Below are positions 9,166-17,237 of a DNA stretch of 64,000 nt, piece by piece. Every line of letters starts with the position of its first letter. Position 1 is the stretch's first letter. The stretch comes from an uncultured Alphaproteobacteria bacterium (lineage in GTDB: Bacteria > Pseudomonadota > Alphaproteobacteria > HIMB59 > GCA-002718135), in the NCBI GenBank assembly GCA_902614375.1, contig CACMKZ010000003.1:62001-126000 (forward strand), in the 5' to 3' direction. The notes beneath the pieces are model-generated. The model did no database searches. It saw nothing but the letters and a program-made list of their open reading frames with translations, and was not told the DNA's origin. A program made the position numbers and the translations under genes.

Positions 9166-10155
9166 ATGAAAAATATAGCATTTATTGGAACCTCTCATAT
9201 TCATACACCAAATTTTATTTCTAAGGTAATTTCAAACATTAAAATTAATTGTATTGGTGTTTGGGACAAAGACAAGAACAGGTCAAAAAGTGACTCAGAA
9301 AAACTGAAATGTAAAAATTATGATAACTATATTGATTTATTGAAAGAACCTAATTTAGATGGTGTTATTGTGTGTTCAGAAACTAATTTGCACTATGAAT
9401 TAGTTAAACAGATTACCGAGAATAAAAAAAACTGTTTTATAGAAAAACCTTTGGGGATAGGAAAAAAAGATTCTTTTGAAATGGCAAATCTTATTGAGTC
9501 TTCAAATATTATTTTTCAAACTGGATATTTCATGAGAAGCAATCCTGTTTACATAAAACTTAAAGAATTAATTGCTGCGAATTATTTTGGCGAAATTTCA
9601 AGAATTCGACTCATTAATTGTCACGATGGTCTTATGAGGGATATTTTCAAAAACTATCAATGGATGACAGATCCTAAGGTTGCAGGCGTTGGAGCTTTTG
9701 GTGATTTAGGAACACATGTTTTAGATCTTCTTTTATGGTTTTTTTCTGATGTTGAGTCAGTGAGCGCAACCTTTACAAAAGTATATAATCAATATCCAGA
9801 TTGTGAAGAAAGTGGAGAAGCTTTAATAAAATTTAAAAGCGGGTTGATAGCTAGTATTGCTGCGGGATGGATAGATGTAGCTCAGCCTTATACTATTTTT
9901 GTAAGTGGAACGAAAGCTCACGCAAGAACAACGAATGAGCAATTAATTATAAACGAAAATAAGGAAGGTAAAAAAATAGAAAGAATAGAAGAAAATTTAC
10001 CAGAAACATTGCCTCATGCATTTGATTTGTTTCTCAATTCATTAATTGATAACAATACTAAAAATCTAGTTACTCCTACAGAAGCAGCATTGAGAAGTAG
10101 TATAATGGAATCAATTTACCAATCAGAAAAAGAAAAAAAATGGATAAATATCTAA
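9166..10155 (+). CDS. Gfo/Idh/MocA family oxidoreductase
   Basis: 329 residues. An N-terminal Rossmann-type NAD(P) domain (residues about 1-120) contains the FIEKPLGIG motif near 94-102, and the C-terminal domain has DLGTHVLDLLLWF (G-x-H-x-x-D), whose His is the usual catalytic base. The dinucleotide loop reads GTSHIH rather than GxGxxG/A, an uncommon variant also seen in the enzyme at 25319. Family members oxidise or reduce sugars, inositols or 3-keto-sugars; the substrate cannot be read from the sequence. It directly follows the ABC importer and probably acts on the imported compound in the cytoplasm. Confidence 0.85.
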   Translation: MKNIAFIGTSHIHTPNFISKVISNIKINCIGVWDKDKNRSKSDSEKLKCKNYDNYIDLLKEPNLDGVIVCSETNLHYELVKQITENKKNCFIEKPLGIGKKDSFEMANLIESSNIIFQTGYFMRSNPVYIKLKELIAANYFGEISRIRLINCHDGLMRDIFKNYQWMTDPKVAGVGAFGDLGTHVLDLLLWFFSDVESVSATFTKVYNQYPDCEESGEALIKFKSGLIASIAAGWIDVAQPYTIFVSGTKAHARTTNEQLIINENKEGKKIERIEENLPETLPHAFDLFLNSLIDNNTKNLVTPTEAALRSSIMESIYQSEKEKKWINI

Positions 10156-10171
10156 ATTAAAAAATATAATT

Positions 10172-11230
10172 ATGAGTAAAATAAAAGTTGGCATTATTGG
10201 CGTTGGGGGTATTGCAAAGTTACATGTACCTGGTTGGCGCATGTCAGAACATGCAGAATTAATAGCAGGTTCCGATATTAATAATTCTATTCTTGAAGAT
10301 TGGGGCAATATAAATCAAATAAAAAAATTATATCTTGATCCCTTAGATATGATTAATGATCCAGATATAGATGTAATAGATATTTGTGCGCCTAATAACT
10401 ATCATTGTGATTTAGCAATTAAAGCAATGCAAGCAGGCAAAAATGTTTTATGTGAAAAACCCTTAGCTCCAAATGCCTCACAAATAAAAAAAATGATTGA
10501 AGTAAGAGATCAAACGAAAAAAAAATTAATGTGTGCTCAACACTTTAGGTTCAGAAAAGATTCTCAATTAATAAAAGATCAATCCAAATCAATTGGTTCG
10601 ATATATCATGCACGCTCTTGGATGCTTAGAAGAAATTTTTTACCAGTCTCACTTGGTTTTTTAAAAAAAGAAAATTCAGGAGGAGGGCCTTGTATTGATA
10701 TAGGGGTGCACGTATTAGATTTAACTCTTTGGTTTATGAACAATCCAGAACCACTTTCTGTGACGGGTGTGTCAAAAACAGAATTAGCAAAGCAGCCAAA
10801 TTCTTTTAGTTATAATGGAGAGTACGATAAGGAAGCAATGAACGTTGAGGATTTTGCAGCTGCGTTTGTTAGGTTTAAAAATGGTGCAACCTTGATGCTT
10901 GAAGTATCATGGATGCTTCATCATAAACTACCAGAAGATAAAATAGAAGATATGCAGGTATGGTTATACGGAAGAGAAGCTGGTTTGCATTGGCCTAATT
11001 GTGAGATTATAAAAAATGATATCAATTCTCAAACTCACATAACTAAAAAAATTGAAGGAAATTTAAAAGACACTATTGAACCTCATGCCAAAGAATGTAT
11101 CGAGTTTGCAGAGTTTGTTGCAAACGATCAACCAGTTACTATTCCAGCTGAACACTCTCTACAAGTAATGAAAATTTTAGATGGAATCTATAAAAGTCAA
11201 GAAGTAGGAAAAGAAATTATTTTAGAATAA
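10172..11230 (+). CDS. Gfo/Idh/MocA family oxidoreductase
   Basis: 352 residues with a canonical family layout: GVGGIAKLH dinucleotide loop at residues 8-16, LCEKPLAPN near 92-100, and DIGVHVLDLTLWF in the C-terminal domain. It sits 16 bases after another member of the family, and such pairs often oxidise and later re-reduce the same sugar position. It belongs to the same plus-strand gene train as the importer and the downstream permease and epimerase. Its specific substrate is unknown. Confidence 0.87.
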   Translation: MSKIKVGIIGVGGIAKLHVPGWRMSEHAELIAGSDINNSILEDWGNINQIKKLYLDPLDMINDPDIDVIDICAPNNYHCDLAIKAMQAGKNVLCEKPLAPNASQIKKMIEVRDQTKKKLMCAQHFRFRKDSQLIKDQSKSIGSIYHARSWMLRRNFLPVSLGFLKKENSGGGPCIDIGVHVLDLTLWFMNNPEPLSVTGVSKTELAKQPNSFSYNGEYDKEAMNVEDFAAAFVRFKNGATLMLEVSWMLHHKLPEDKIEDMQVWLYGREAGLHWPNCEIIKNDINSQTHITKKIEGNLKDTIEPHAKECIEFAEFVANDQPVTIPAEHSLQVMKILDGIYKSQEVGKEIILE

Positions 11231-11243
11231 TAGATTATGATTA

Positions 11244-12143
11244 ATGAAAAATAATTTATTTTTAGCTGTTATATTATCACTTTCAGGATTGTTTTTATTG
11301 GATTGTATGGGGATTGCGATAAAGTTTTTACGAAACGAATATCCAGCAGCTCAACTTTCTGTTTTTAGAAATTTATTTGGAATGATCCCATGTGTTATTG
11401 CTTTATATTTTTCACAAGATTGGCACCGCAATGGTAGACAAATAAAAATAACGCAATGGAAGTTAGGATTATTCCGCGGAGTATTTGTAGCATTGGCTCA
11501 ATTATGTCTCTATACTTCTTATGCTTACTTACCTTTTGCTTTAGTCGCTACCATGGAATACACTGGGCCCATGATGGTCACCCTTCTTGCTATTCCTTTA
11601 TTAGGTGAAAAATTTGGTTGGTACAAAATGAGTGCAGTAATCTCTGGTTTTGTAGGTATCGTTTTAATTATGCAACCTTGGTCATCAGACTTTAATTATA
11701 TGTTATTACTTCCTATACTTGCTGCTTTTGGATATTCATTAGCAAGGGTAACATCCTTAAGTTTTGAGGATCATGTTCCTTCACCACTTATCAACTTGTA
11801 TGGTCAAACAGGGACAATCATAGTTGCATGTATGTTAGTAGTGTTTTTTGGTATGTGGGAAAATTTCAAAAGTTTAAATGATTTCTTAGTAGTTTGTGTA
11901 ATGGGGATTGCAGGAGGATCTGGAACTTTACTTTTAATATATGGTGCTAGAAAAGCAGAACTTAGTAAAATTATGCCATTTGATTATATCGAGATATTTT
12001 TTGCACTTATTTTAGGTTGGATATTTTTTGCAGAATGGCCAGTTGATCAACTCTTCCCAGGTGCTTTTTTCATAGTTTTAGGTGGATTAATCATTTATCT
12101 TCAACAAAGAAAAAATAATTTTCAAAGATTAAGGAAAACATAA
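11244..12143 (+). CDS. DMT superfamily (EamA-type) membrane transporter
   Basis: 299 residues with about ten hydrophobic segments arranged as two EamA halves. The first half holds FRNLFGMIPCVIAL and TMEYTGPMMVTLLAIPLLGEKF; the second holds MPFDYIEIFFALILGWIFFAEWP. The EamA family exports or exchanges small metabolites across the inner membrane. Within this operon it could excrete an end product of the sugar or sulfonate pathway, but that is inference from position. Its stop overlaps the start of the aldose epimerase gene (TAATG), which implies coupled translation. Confidence 0.85.
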   Translation: MKNNLFLAVILSLSGLFLLDCMGIAIKFLRNEYPAAQLSVFRNLFGMIPCVIALYFSQDWHRNGRQIKITQWKLGLFRGVFVALAQLCLYTSYAYLPFALVATMEYTGPMMVTLLAIPLLGEKFGWYKMSAVISGFVGIVLIMQPWSSDFNYMLLLPILAAFGYSLARVTSLSFEDHVPSPLINLYGQTGTIIVACMLVVFFGMWENFKSLNDFLVVCVMGIAGGSGTLLLIYGARKAELSKIMPFDYIEIFFALILGWIFFAEWPVDQLFPGAFFIVLGGLIIYLQQRKNNFQRLRKT

Positions 12144-13195
12144 TGGAATATAAAATTACCAAACTTCAAAATGATAAAGGTTTAGATATTGACATAGTTA
12201 ATATTATTAACTCAAACAATTATAGTTTTAGTTTTTATACTTATGGTGGTTATATGAGTGAAGTTTGTATTCCAACTTCTTTGAATGTTTCTGAAACAGA
12301 GGATGTTTTATTAGGTTATGGTAATTTAGATGATTGCCTGGAAGCTCATGGATATTTCAATTCAATTATTGGAAGAGTGTGTAATAGAATAGGGCAAAGT
12401 AAATTTACTCTTAATGGGAAAGAATATAATTTATATTCTAATACCGAACCTGATCATCTTCATGGTGGAGAGGTAGGTTTCAATAAAAAGATTTGGAAAA
12501 TAGCCGATATTAAAAAAACAATCCAAAGTATAAAAGTAGAGCTCACTTACCAGTCTAAACATTTAGAAGAAAATTATCCAGGCAACTTAAATTGTAAAAC
12601 TATTTACGAACTTAATAATAATAACGAAATTCTAATTTCCTTTAATGCTACTACAGATCAAGATACTATTGTTAATATGACTAATCATAACTATTGGAAT
12701 TTCCATGGCCATAAAGATAATTATAAAAATATTACTGACCATGTTGTAAGAATATCATCTAATCAAATTTGCGAAACTGATGAGGGATCAATTCCTACTG
12801 GTAAATTATTCGATGTAGTTAATACAAAATATGATCTTAATAATTCATTTGAAATAAATAAATCTTTTTTAGATGGTGGTGGTATTGATCACAATTATGT
12901 TCTCAAAGATCATTCTATTGATCAATCTATAGCTTCCATCTACAGTAATATTACTGGTATGGGAGTTGAATACTCGACTGATCAACCTGGAATACAATTT
13001 TATACTGGTAATATGATGAAAGATTCATATCATGGCAAACATAATCGAAATTATGGATTACAATATGGTATGTGTCTCGAGACGCAAATTTTTCCAGATG
13101 CTATTAATCAACCAAATTTTCCATCAACTATATTAAAAGTAGGTGAAACATATAATTCAAATACAAAAATAAAATTAAGAAATGATTTTATATAA
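12143..13195 (+). CDS. galM: Aldose 1-epimerase (mutarotase, GalM type)
   Basis: 350 residues. The GalM pattern is visible: NRIGQSKFTLNGKEY followed by HLHGGEVGFNKKIW (first catalytic His region, residues about 107-121), TNHNYWNFHG (second His, near 181), and GIQFYTGNMM and LETQIFPDAIN near the C-terminus, the latter supplying the catalytic Glu. It interconverts alpha and beta anomers of a sugar before oxidation, isomerisation or phosphorylation. It resembles GalM more than the short YihR sulfoquinovose mutarotases. It is followed after 46 bases by the ComD-like gene, so it may serve that pathway. Confidence 0.88.
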   Translation: MEYKITKLQNDKGLDIDIVNIINSNNYSFSFYTYGGYMSEVCIPTSLNVSETEDVLLGYGNLDDCLEAHGYFNSIIGRVCNRIGQSKFTLNGKEYNLYSNTEPDHLHGGEVGFNKKIWKIADIKKTIQSIKVELTYQSKHLEENYPGNLNCKTIYELNNNNEILISFNATTDQDTIVNMTNHNYWNFHGHKDNYKNITDHVVRISSNQICETDEGSIPTGKLFDVVNTKYDLNNSFEINKSFLDGGGIDHNYVLKDHSIDQSIASIYSNITGMGVEYSTDQPGIQFYTGNMMKDSYHGKHNRNYGLQYGMCLETQIFPDAINQPNFPSTILKVGETYNSNTKIKLRNDFI

Positions 13196-13241
13196 AATAA
13201 TTTATTGTTTTATAATTTTATATCTATAGACATCCGCATAA

Positions 13242-13742
13242 ATGAAAATCAGTAAAAAAATCATAGATAATTTAAAAAAAGGTGGAGTAGATTTTTACTT
13301 AAGTGTTCCTTGTAAGTTATTAGCCAACATGATTGATATTCTTGAAAATGATAAAGATGTTTATTATTCGGCTGTACCAAGAGAGGAAGAAGGTATGGGT
13401 ATTTGTGCTGGAGCTTATTTAGGAAATAAATTCCCGTGTATAATGATGCAGAATACAGGGATTGGAAATTCAGTGAATGCAATTGTTTCTCTATTACAAT
13501 TATATCAAATGCCTGTTGTTTTTTTAATTAGTTACAGGGGTACACCTGGTGAGCCAGTAGGAGCGCAAGGTGGAATGGCGAAGATTACTGAAGATATTTT
13601 ACAAACGTTGAGAATACCTATGTTACATTGCTCTTCTGAAAAAGAATTAGATAAAATTTCAACATTTAGCAAGCATGCCAAAGTTGTTGAATCACCAGTA
13701 GCTATTTTATGTGATTTCAATTTAATGAAAGATGATAAATGA
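13242..13742 (+). CDS. comD: Sulfopyruvate decarboxylase-like, alpha subunit (ComD family)
   Basis: 166 residues, close to the length of ComD alpha subunits. It corresponds to the pyrimidine-binding half of a thiamine-diphosphate enzyme: PREEEGMGICAGAYLG near residues 46-61 holds the catalytic Glu that activates the cofactor, and QNTGIGNSVNAIVSL then LISYRGTPGEPVGAQ are strongly ComD-like. Sulfopyruvate decarboxylase converts 3-sulfopyruvate to sulfoacetaldehyde and CO2, in coenzyme M synthesis in archaea and in sulfolactate breakdown in some bacteria. Phosphonopyruvate decarboxylase is related but usually a single fused chain. The stop and the next start overlap as ATGA, fitting a two-subunit enzyme. 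Sulfonate specificity is inferred from the family, not shown. Confidence 0.8.
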   Translation: MKISKKIIDNLKKGGVDFYLSVPCKLLANMIDILENDKDVYYSAVPREEEGMGICAGAYLGNKFPCIMMQNTGIGNSVNAIVSLLQLYQMPVVFLISYRGTPGEPVGAQGGMAKITEDILQTLRIPMLHCSSEKELDKISTFSKHAKVVESPVAILCDFNLMKDDK

Positions 13743-14308
13743 ACCGTTTTGATTTATTAAATAAGGTACAAAATATTCTTAAAAATAACTTAGTTATTTG
13801 TAATATAGGTCTTCCATCTCAAGAATTATATAAAATTAGTGATCAACCAAATTTTTTTTATATGTTAGGCAGTATGGGCTTATCATCTTCTATTGGCTTA
13901 GGCTTGGCACTATCCCAAAATAAACACGTTATTAGTATAGATGGTGATGGATCAGTTTTAATGAATATGAATACCCTAGCAACAATAGGTAATAGAGCTC
14001 CATCAAACTATACTTTATTGATAATTGATAATGGTTCTTATGGATCAACAGGAGATCAACGAACATTTACTGATGAGAAAACTTCCTTAAAGGATGTTGC
14101 ATTAGGAGCTGGCTGCAAAAATGTGATTGAATGTTCTGGCGAGGAAACAGTTAATGAATTGAACAAAGCCATTGATGATAAAGATAATTCATATGTAATA
14201 ATTTCAAAGATCAATTCTGGAAATGTTAAAATTGATCCCATTCCACTCAATCCTATCACTATAAGAGATAGGTTTAGAAAGTTTATTGGTAAAGTTAAAT
14301 ACCTTTAA
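13739..14308 (+). CDS. comE: Sulfopyruvate decarboxylase-like, beta subunit (ComE family)
   Basis: 189 residues, matching the usual length of ComE. It is the diphosphate-binding half: the motif runs from GDGSVLMNMNTLATIG (residues about 67-82) to IDNGSYGSTGDQ, giving the GDG-to-N spacing needed to hold magnesium and thiamine diphosphate. The upstream GSMGLSSSIGLGLAL segment is standard for this domain. It needs the ComD-like partner encoded immediately upstream for an active site. Downstream lie a YihV-like kinase and a SlcC-like dehydrogenase; the latter would supply sulfopyruvate from sulfolactate. Phosphonopyruvate is the main alternative substrate. Confidence 0.8.
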   Translation: MNRFDLLNKVQNILKNNLVICNIGLPSQELYKISDQPNFFYMLGSMGLSSSIGLGLALSQNKHVISIDGDGSVLMNMNTLATIGNRAPSNYTLLIIDNGSYGSTGDQRTFTDEKTSLKDVALGAGCKNVIECSGEETVNELNKAIDDKDNSYVIISKINSGNVKIDPIPLNPITIRDRFRKFIGKVKYL

Positions 14309-14318
14309 TTAATATTTT

Positions 14319-15227
14319 ATGATCATTTGCGCAGGATCAATATTTACAGATTACATAAGTAGGATTAATAAATTTCCAAAAAAACCAATTAAAGTTTTAT
14401 CTAGAGGTATTGATAAAAGATTAGGTGGTTCAGCAGCAGTATCGGCATTTACTGCAAAAATTTTGGGTTCTGAATCAAAATTCATAGGAAAATTTGGAGA
14501 TGATGATTCATCAGTCTTTTTAAAAAATGAATTAAAAAAATTTTCTATAAATACTAGTAAATCAATTTTTATTAAAAAATGTCAGTCTTCGCAAAGCTTT
14601 GTAATTGAGGATACAAAAGGTGAAAGATTACTAGCAGCATATAATGATCCAAAATTACTTGATTATAAGAAAATGCCCAAATTAAATTTTAAAAAAAAGG
14701 ATATTTATTCAATAGATATGAGATGGATAAATATGGCCTCTTATATTGCTATTAATACCAATAAAAAAAATATTAAATGTGTTGCTGATCTAGATAATTT
14801 TAAAAATTCTAATAAAATTTCTGAAATTGTTCACAAAGCTTCGCACCCTATATTTTCTGAAGAAGGTTTGAAAACTTATAAAAAAAACATCAATATGCAA
14901 AAGGCTCTTTTTCAAATATTCAATGAAACAAATAAATTTGTTGCAGTTACTATGGGATCAAAAGGTGTTTATTGGGTTGAAAATAACTCATTATATCATT
15001 GTAATGTTCCAAAAGTAAAAACAGTTGAAACGAATTGTGCAGGAGATGTTTTTCATGGTGCTTTTGCAACAGCTCTATCATTAAATAAATCAAACTCTCA
15101 AAGTATTCAATTGGCAGCAGCTACTGCAACTTTAAAATGCATGAAAGCTGGAGGCGTATATTCAATACCAAATTTAAACAACGTAAAAAAGTTTTTAAAA
15201 AAATTAAAAATTAGAAAAATTAAATGA
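14319..15227 (+). CDS. PfkB-family sugar kinase, YihV/ketohexokinase-like
   Basis: 302 residues. PfkB motifs are GGSAAVSAFTAKILG (residues 36-50), DTKGERLLAAY (98-108) and NCAGDVFHGAFATAL (239-253), with D243 as the catalytic base. From memory it follows E. coli YihV (6-deoxy-6-sulfofructose kinase) along its length, including the SSQS, DTKGER, D-x-R-W, FSE-x-GL and AGDVFHGA blocks. K25 and R135 line up with YihV K27 and R138, which I recall as sulfonate contacts, while A107 replaces N109. The DxRW motif also occurs in other ketohexokinase-like enzymes, so sulfofructose is a hypothesis. The stop overlaps the next gene as ATGA. Confidence 0.75.
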   Translation: MIICAGSIFTDYISRINKFPKKPIKVLSRGIDKRLGGSAAVSAFTAKILGSESKFIGKFGDDDSSVFLKNELKKFSINTSKSIFIKKCQSSQSFVIEDTKGERLLAAYNDPKLLDYKKMPKLNFKKKDIYSIDMRWINMASYIAINTNKKNIKCVADLDNFKNSNKISEIVHKASHPIFSEEGLKTYKKNINMQKALFQIFNETNKFVAVTMGSKGVYWVENNSLYHCNVPKVKTVETNCAGDVFHGAFATALSLNKSNSQSIQLAAATATLKCMKAGGVYSIPNLNNVKKFLKKLKIRKIK

Positions 15228-16159
15228 CAAAAATTTTAATTACAGAATTTATAGATTCACAATCATTGCAAAATATAAATAAAAAATTTGATGTAATTTA
15301 TAAAAAAGATGCCTGGCAAAATAAAGATTTTTTAGAGAGAGAAATTCAGAAATTTGATGGCATCATCGTAAGGAATAAAACAAGTTTAGATAAGAAAATT
15401 TTAATAAATGCGTCAAATTTAAAGTTTATAGGAAGATTAGGTGTTGGTCTTGATAATATAGATACAGAATACTGTAAAAAAAATAATATCATTGTTCAGC
15501 CAGCAACAGGTATGAATTCTGACTCTGTTGCAGAATACGTTGTGAATTCCTCTCTTACATTATTAAAAAAAACTCACATTATTAAAGAACAAACTCTACA
15601 AGGAAAATGGCCAAGGACATCAATTGTTACAAAAGAACTTAAAGGAAAGATTCTTGGCCTAATAGGCTTTGGGGATATTTCAAAAAAAGTTTTAAATCTT
15701 GTAAATGTTTTTGATGTTAGCTGTATTGCATATGATCCTTTTATAACTTCGAAACAAATGGAGGTAGAAAATGTTAAGAAAGTTTCATTCGATGAAATTC
15801 TTAATTTGGCCGACATAATTTCTATTCATGTCCCATTAAATAATGAAACAAAGTATCTATTTGACAGACAAGCTTTTATTAAAATGAAAAAACAACCAAT
15901 TATAATTAATTCTTCTAGGGGTGGCGTCATCAATGAAAAAGACTTAATTGATGCTTATAAAAATAAATATATCTCTGGTTTCGCATTAGATGTTTTTGAA
16001 AATGAACCAGTAAATGAAGCATTTTATAACAATATTACAAATGATATGAATTGCATCTTAACACCTCACATTGCAGGTGTAACTGCTGAATCAAACGTTA
16101 GAGTAAGTAATTTTATAATTGATAAAACAAATAAATTTTTTGAAAATTTTAAAGATTAA
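15224..16159 (+). CDS. D-isomer-specific 2-hydroxyacid dehydrogenase, resembling SlcC sulfolactate dehydrogenase
   Basis: 311 residues. NAD-binding loop GLIGFGDIS near 142-150; catalytic residues are the Arg in NSSRGGV (about 231), the Glu in VFENEP (about 261) and the His in TPHIAGVT (about 282). From memory it resembles SlcC, (S)-sulfolactate dehydrogenase of Chromohalobacter: the N-terminal ILITEFIDSQSL, then IIVRNKT, FIGRLGVGLDNID, SVAEYV, GKWPR and AGVTAESN. SlcC oxidises sulfolactate to 3-sulfopyruvate, exactly the ComDE substrate, and ComD/ComE are encoded two genes upstream. Phosphoglycerate or glyoxylate-type activity remains possible. It converges with a minus-strand oxidoreductase gene, overlapping by 11 bases. 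Confidence 0.78.
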   Translation: MTKILITEFIDSQSLQNINKKFDVIYKKDAWQNKDFLEREIQKFDGIIVRNKTSLDKKILINASNLKFIGRLGVGLDNIDTEYCKKNNIIVQPATGMNSDSVAEYVVNSSLTLLKKTHIIKEQTLQGKWPRTSIVTKELKGKILGLIGFGDISKKVLNLVNVFDVSCIAYDPFITSKQMEVENVKKVSFDEILNLADIISIHVPLNNETKYLFDRQAFIKMKKQPIIINSSRGGVINEKDLIDAYKNKYISGFALDVFENEPVNEAFYNNITNDMNCILTPHIAGVTAESNVRVSNFIIDKTNKFFENFKD

Positions 16160-17237
16160 ATTCACTCATCTTAACCACACGATTTTCTTTTATTGATTTC
16201 TCTGCTGCTTCTCCAATAGCCACTGCATGAAGACCATCGTTTATAGAAACTTGTGGTTTTAAATTATTATTAATTGCTTTAATAAATTCTAAATGTTGAT
16301 AATAAGTCGATCCATGATGTTGCCCAGCTGATAAAATTTTTTTATCTACCTCAACTAATTCTTTAATTGCATTTTTAGAGTTTCTTAAACCTATTCTAAC
16401 TTCTGAAGAGTTTTTTCCTGATGCATCAGCTGGCACACCTGTTTCTATTTTACCCTTATCTCCAACAACACATAGCTCTTCTTGCATTTCTGAATTTTCT
16501 GCAAACATACAAAGTTCTAAAGAACTTCTTATTCCATTTTCAAAATCTAAAATTACAAATGCATTGTCCAATATATCAGGAACTTTTCCATTATAATTTT
16601 CATTAAGATGATTTACACTTTGGTCACCACTTGCATATACTTGTGTAACTTCACTATTTGTAATTAGTCGCATTAAATCAAAAAAATGACAGCATTTTTC
16701 TACTAATGTTCCACCGGTGTTTATTTGGAATCTATTCCAATCATCTACTTTTTTGAGAAATGGAAATCTATGTTCACGAATTGAAAGCATTTTAAGTTTA
16801 CCAATTTTATTACTATCTATTTCTTGGATCATTTTTTGAACAGGTAACATGTACCTATACTCCATAGCCACCCATATTACTGATGGATATGAAGTTGATA
16901 ATTTTTTAATTTCAAGACAATCTTCTAATTTTGTACATAAGGGTTTTTCAATTAATAAATGTTTTTTTGTTTTTAACGCTTCTTTAATAATATCATGATG
17001 GGTAAAATTGGGAGTCGAAATAATAAAAGCATCCACTTCATTACTTTTAAAAATTTCATTATTATTTGAATAGATTTTAATATCATTTGAGATAAGATTT
17101 TTAGCTTTATTTATTGAATTATCATTACTGTCTGAGATGGCAACTACTTCAGCTGAATCTATAAGATTAATATTTGAAATATGTTCACAGCCCATTAGTC
17201 CACTTCCAACAATTCCATATTTAATTTTCGTTTTCAT
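16149..17237 (-). CDS. Gfo/Idh/MocA family oxidoreductase
   Basis: 362 residues. The NAD(P) loop is GIVGSGLMGCEH at residues 8-19, LLIEKPLCTK sits near 93-102, and the C-terminal substrate domain shows EKCCHFFDLMRL in place of the usual D-x-x-x-H-x-x-D. It is the downstream gene of a two-gene minus-strand unit with the FucI-like isomerase; their ends overlap by four bases (ATGA). Oxidation of a sugar or polyol is the likely role; the exact substrate is not evident. Confidence 0.85.
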   Translation of the reverse strand: MKTKIKYGIVGSGLMGCEHISNINLIDSAEVVAISDSNDNSINKAKNLISNDIKIYSNNNEIFKSNEVDAFIISTPNFTHHDIIKEALKTKKHLLIEKPLCTKLEDCLEIKKLSTSYPSVIWVAMEYRYMLPVQKMIQEIDSNKIGKLKMLSIREHRFPFLKKVDDWNRFQINTGGTLVEKCCHFFDLMRLITNSEVTQVYASGDQSVNHLNENYNGKVPDILDNAFVILDFENGIRSSLELCMFAENSEMQEELCVVGDKGKIETGVPADASGKNSSEVRIGLRNSKNAIKELVEVDKKILSAGQHHGSTYYQHLEFIKAINNNLKPQVSINDGLHAVAIGEAAEKSIKENRVVKMSEFNL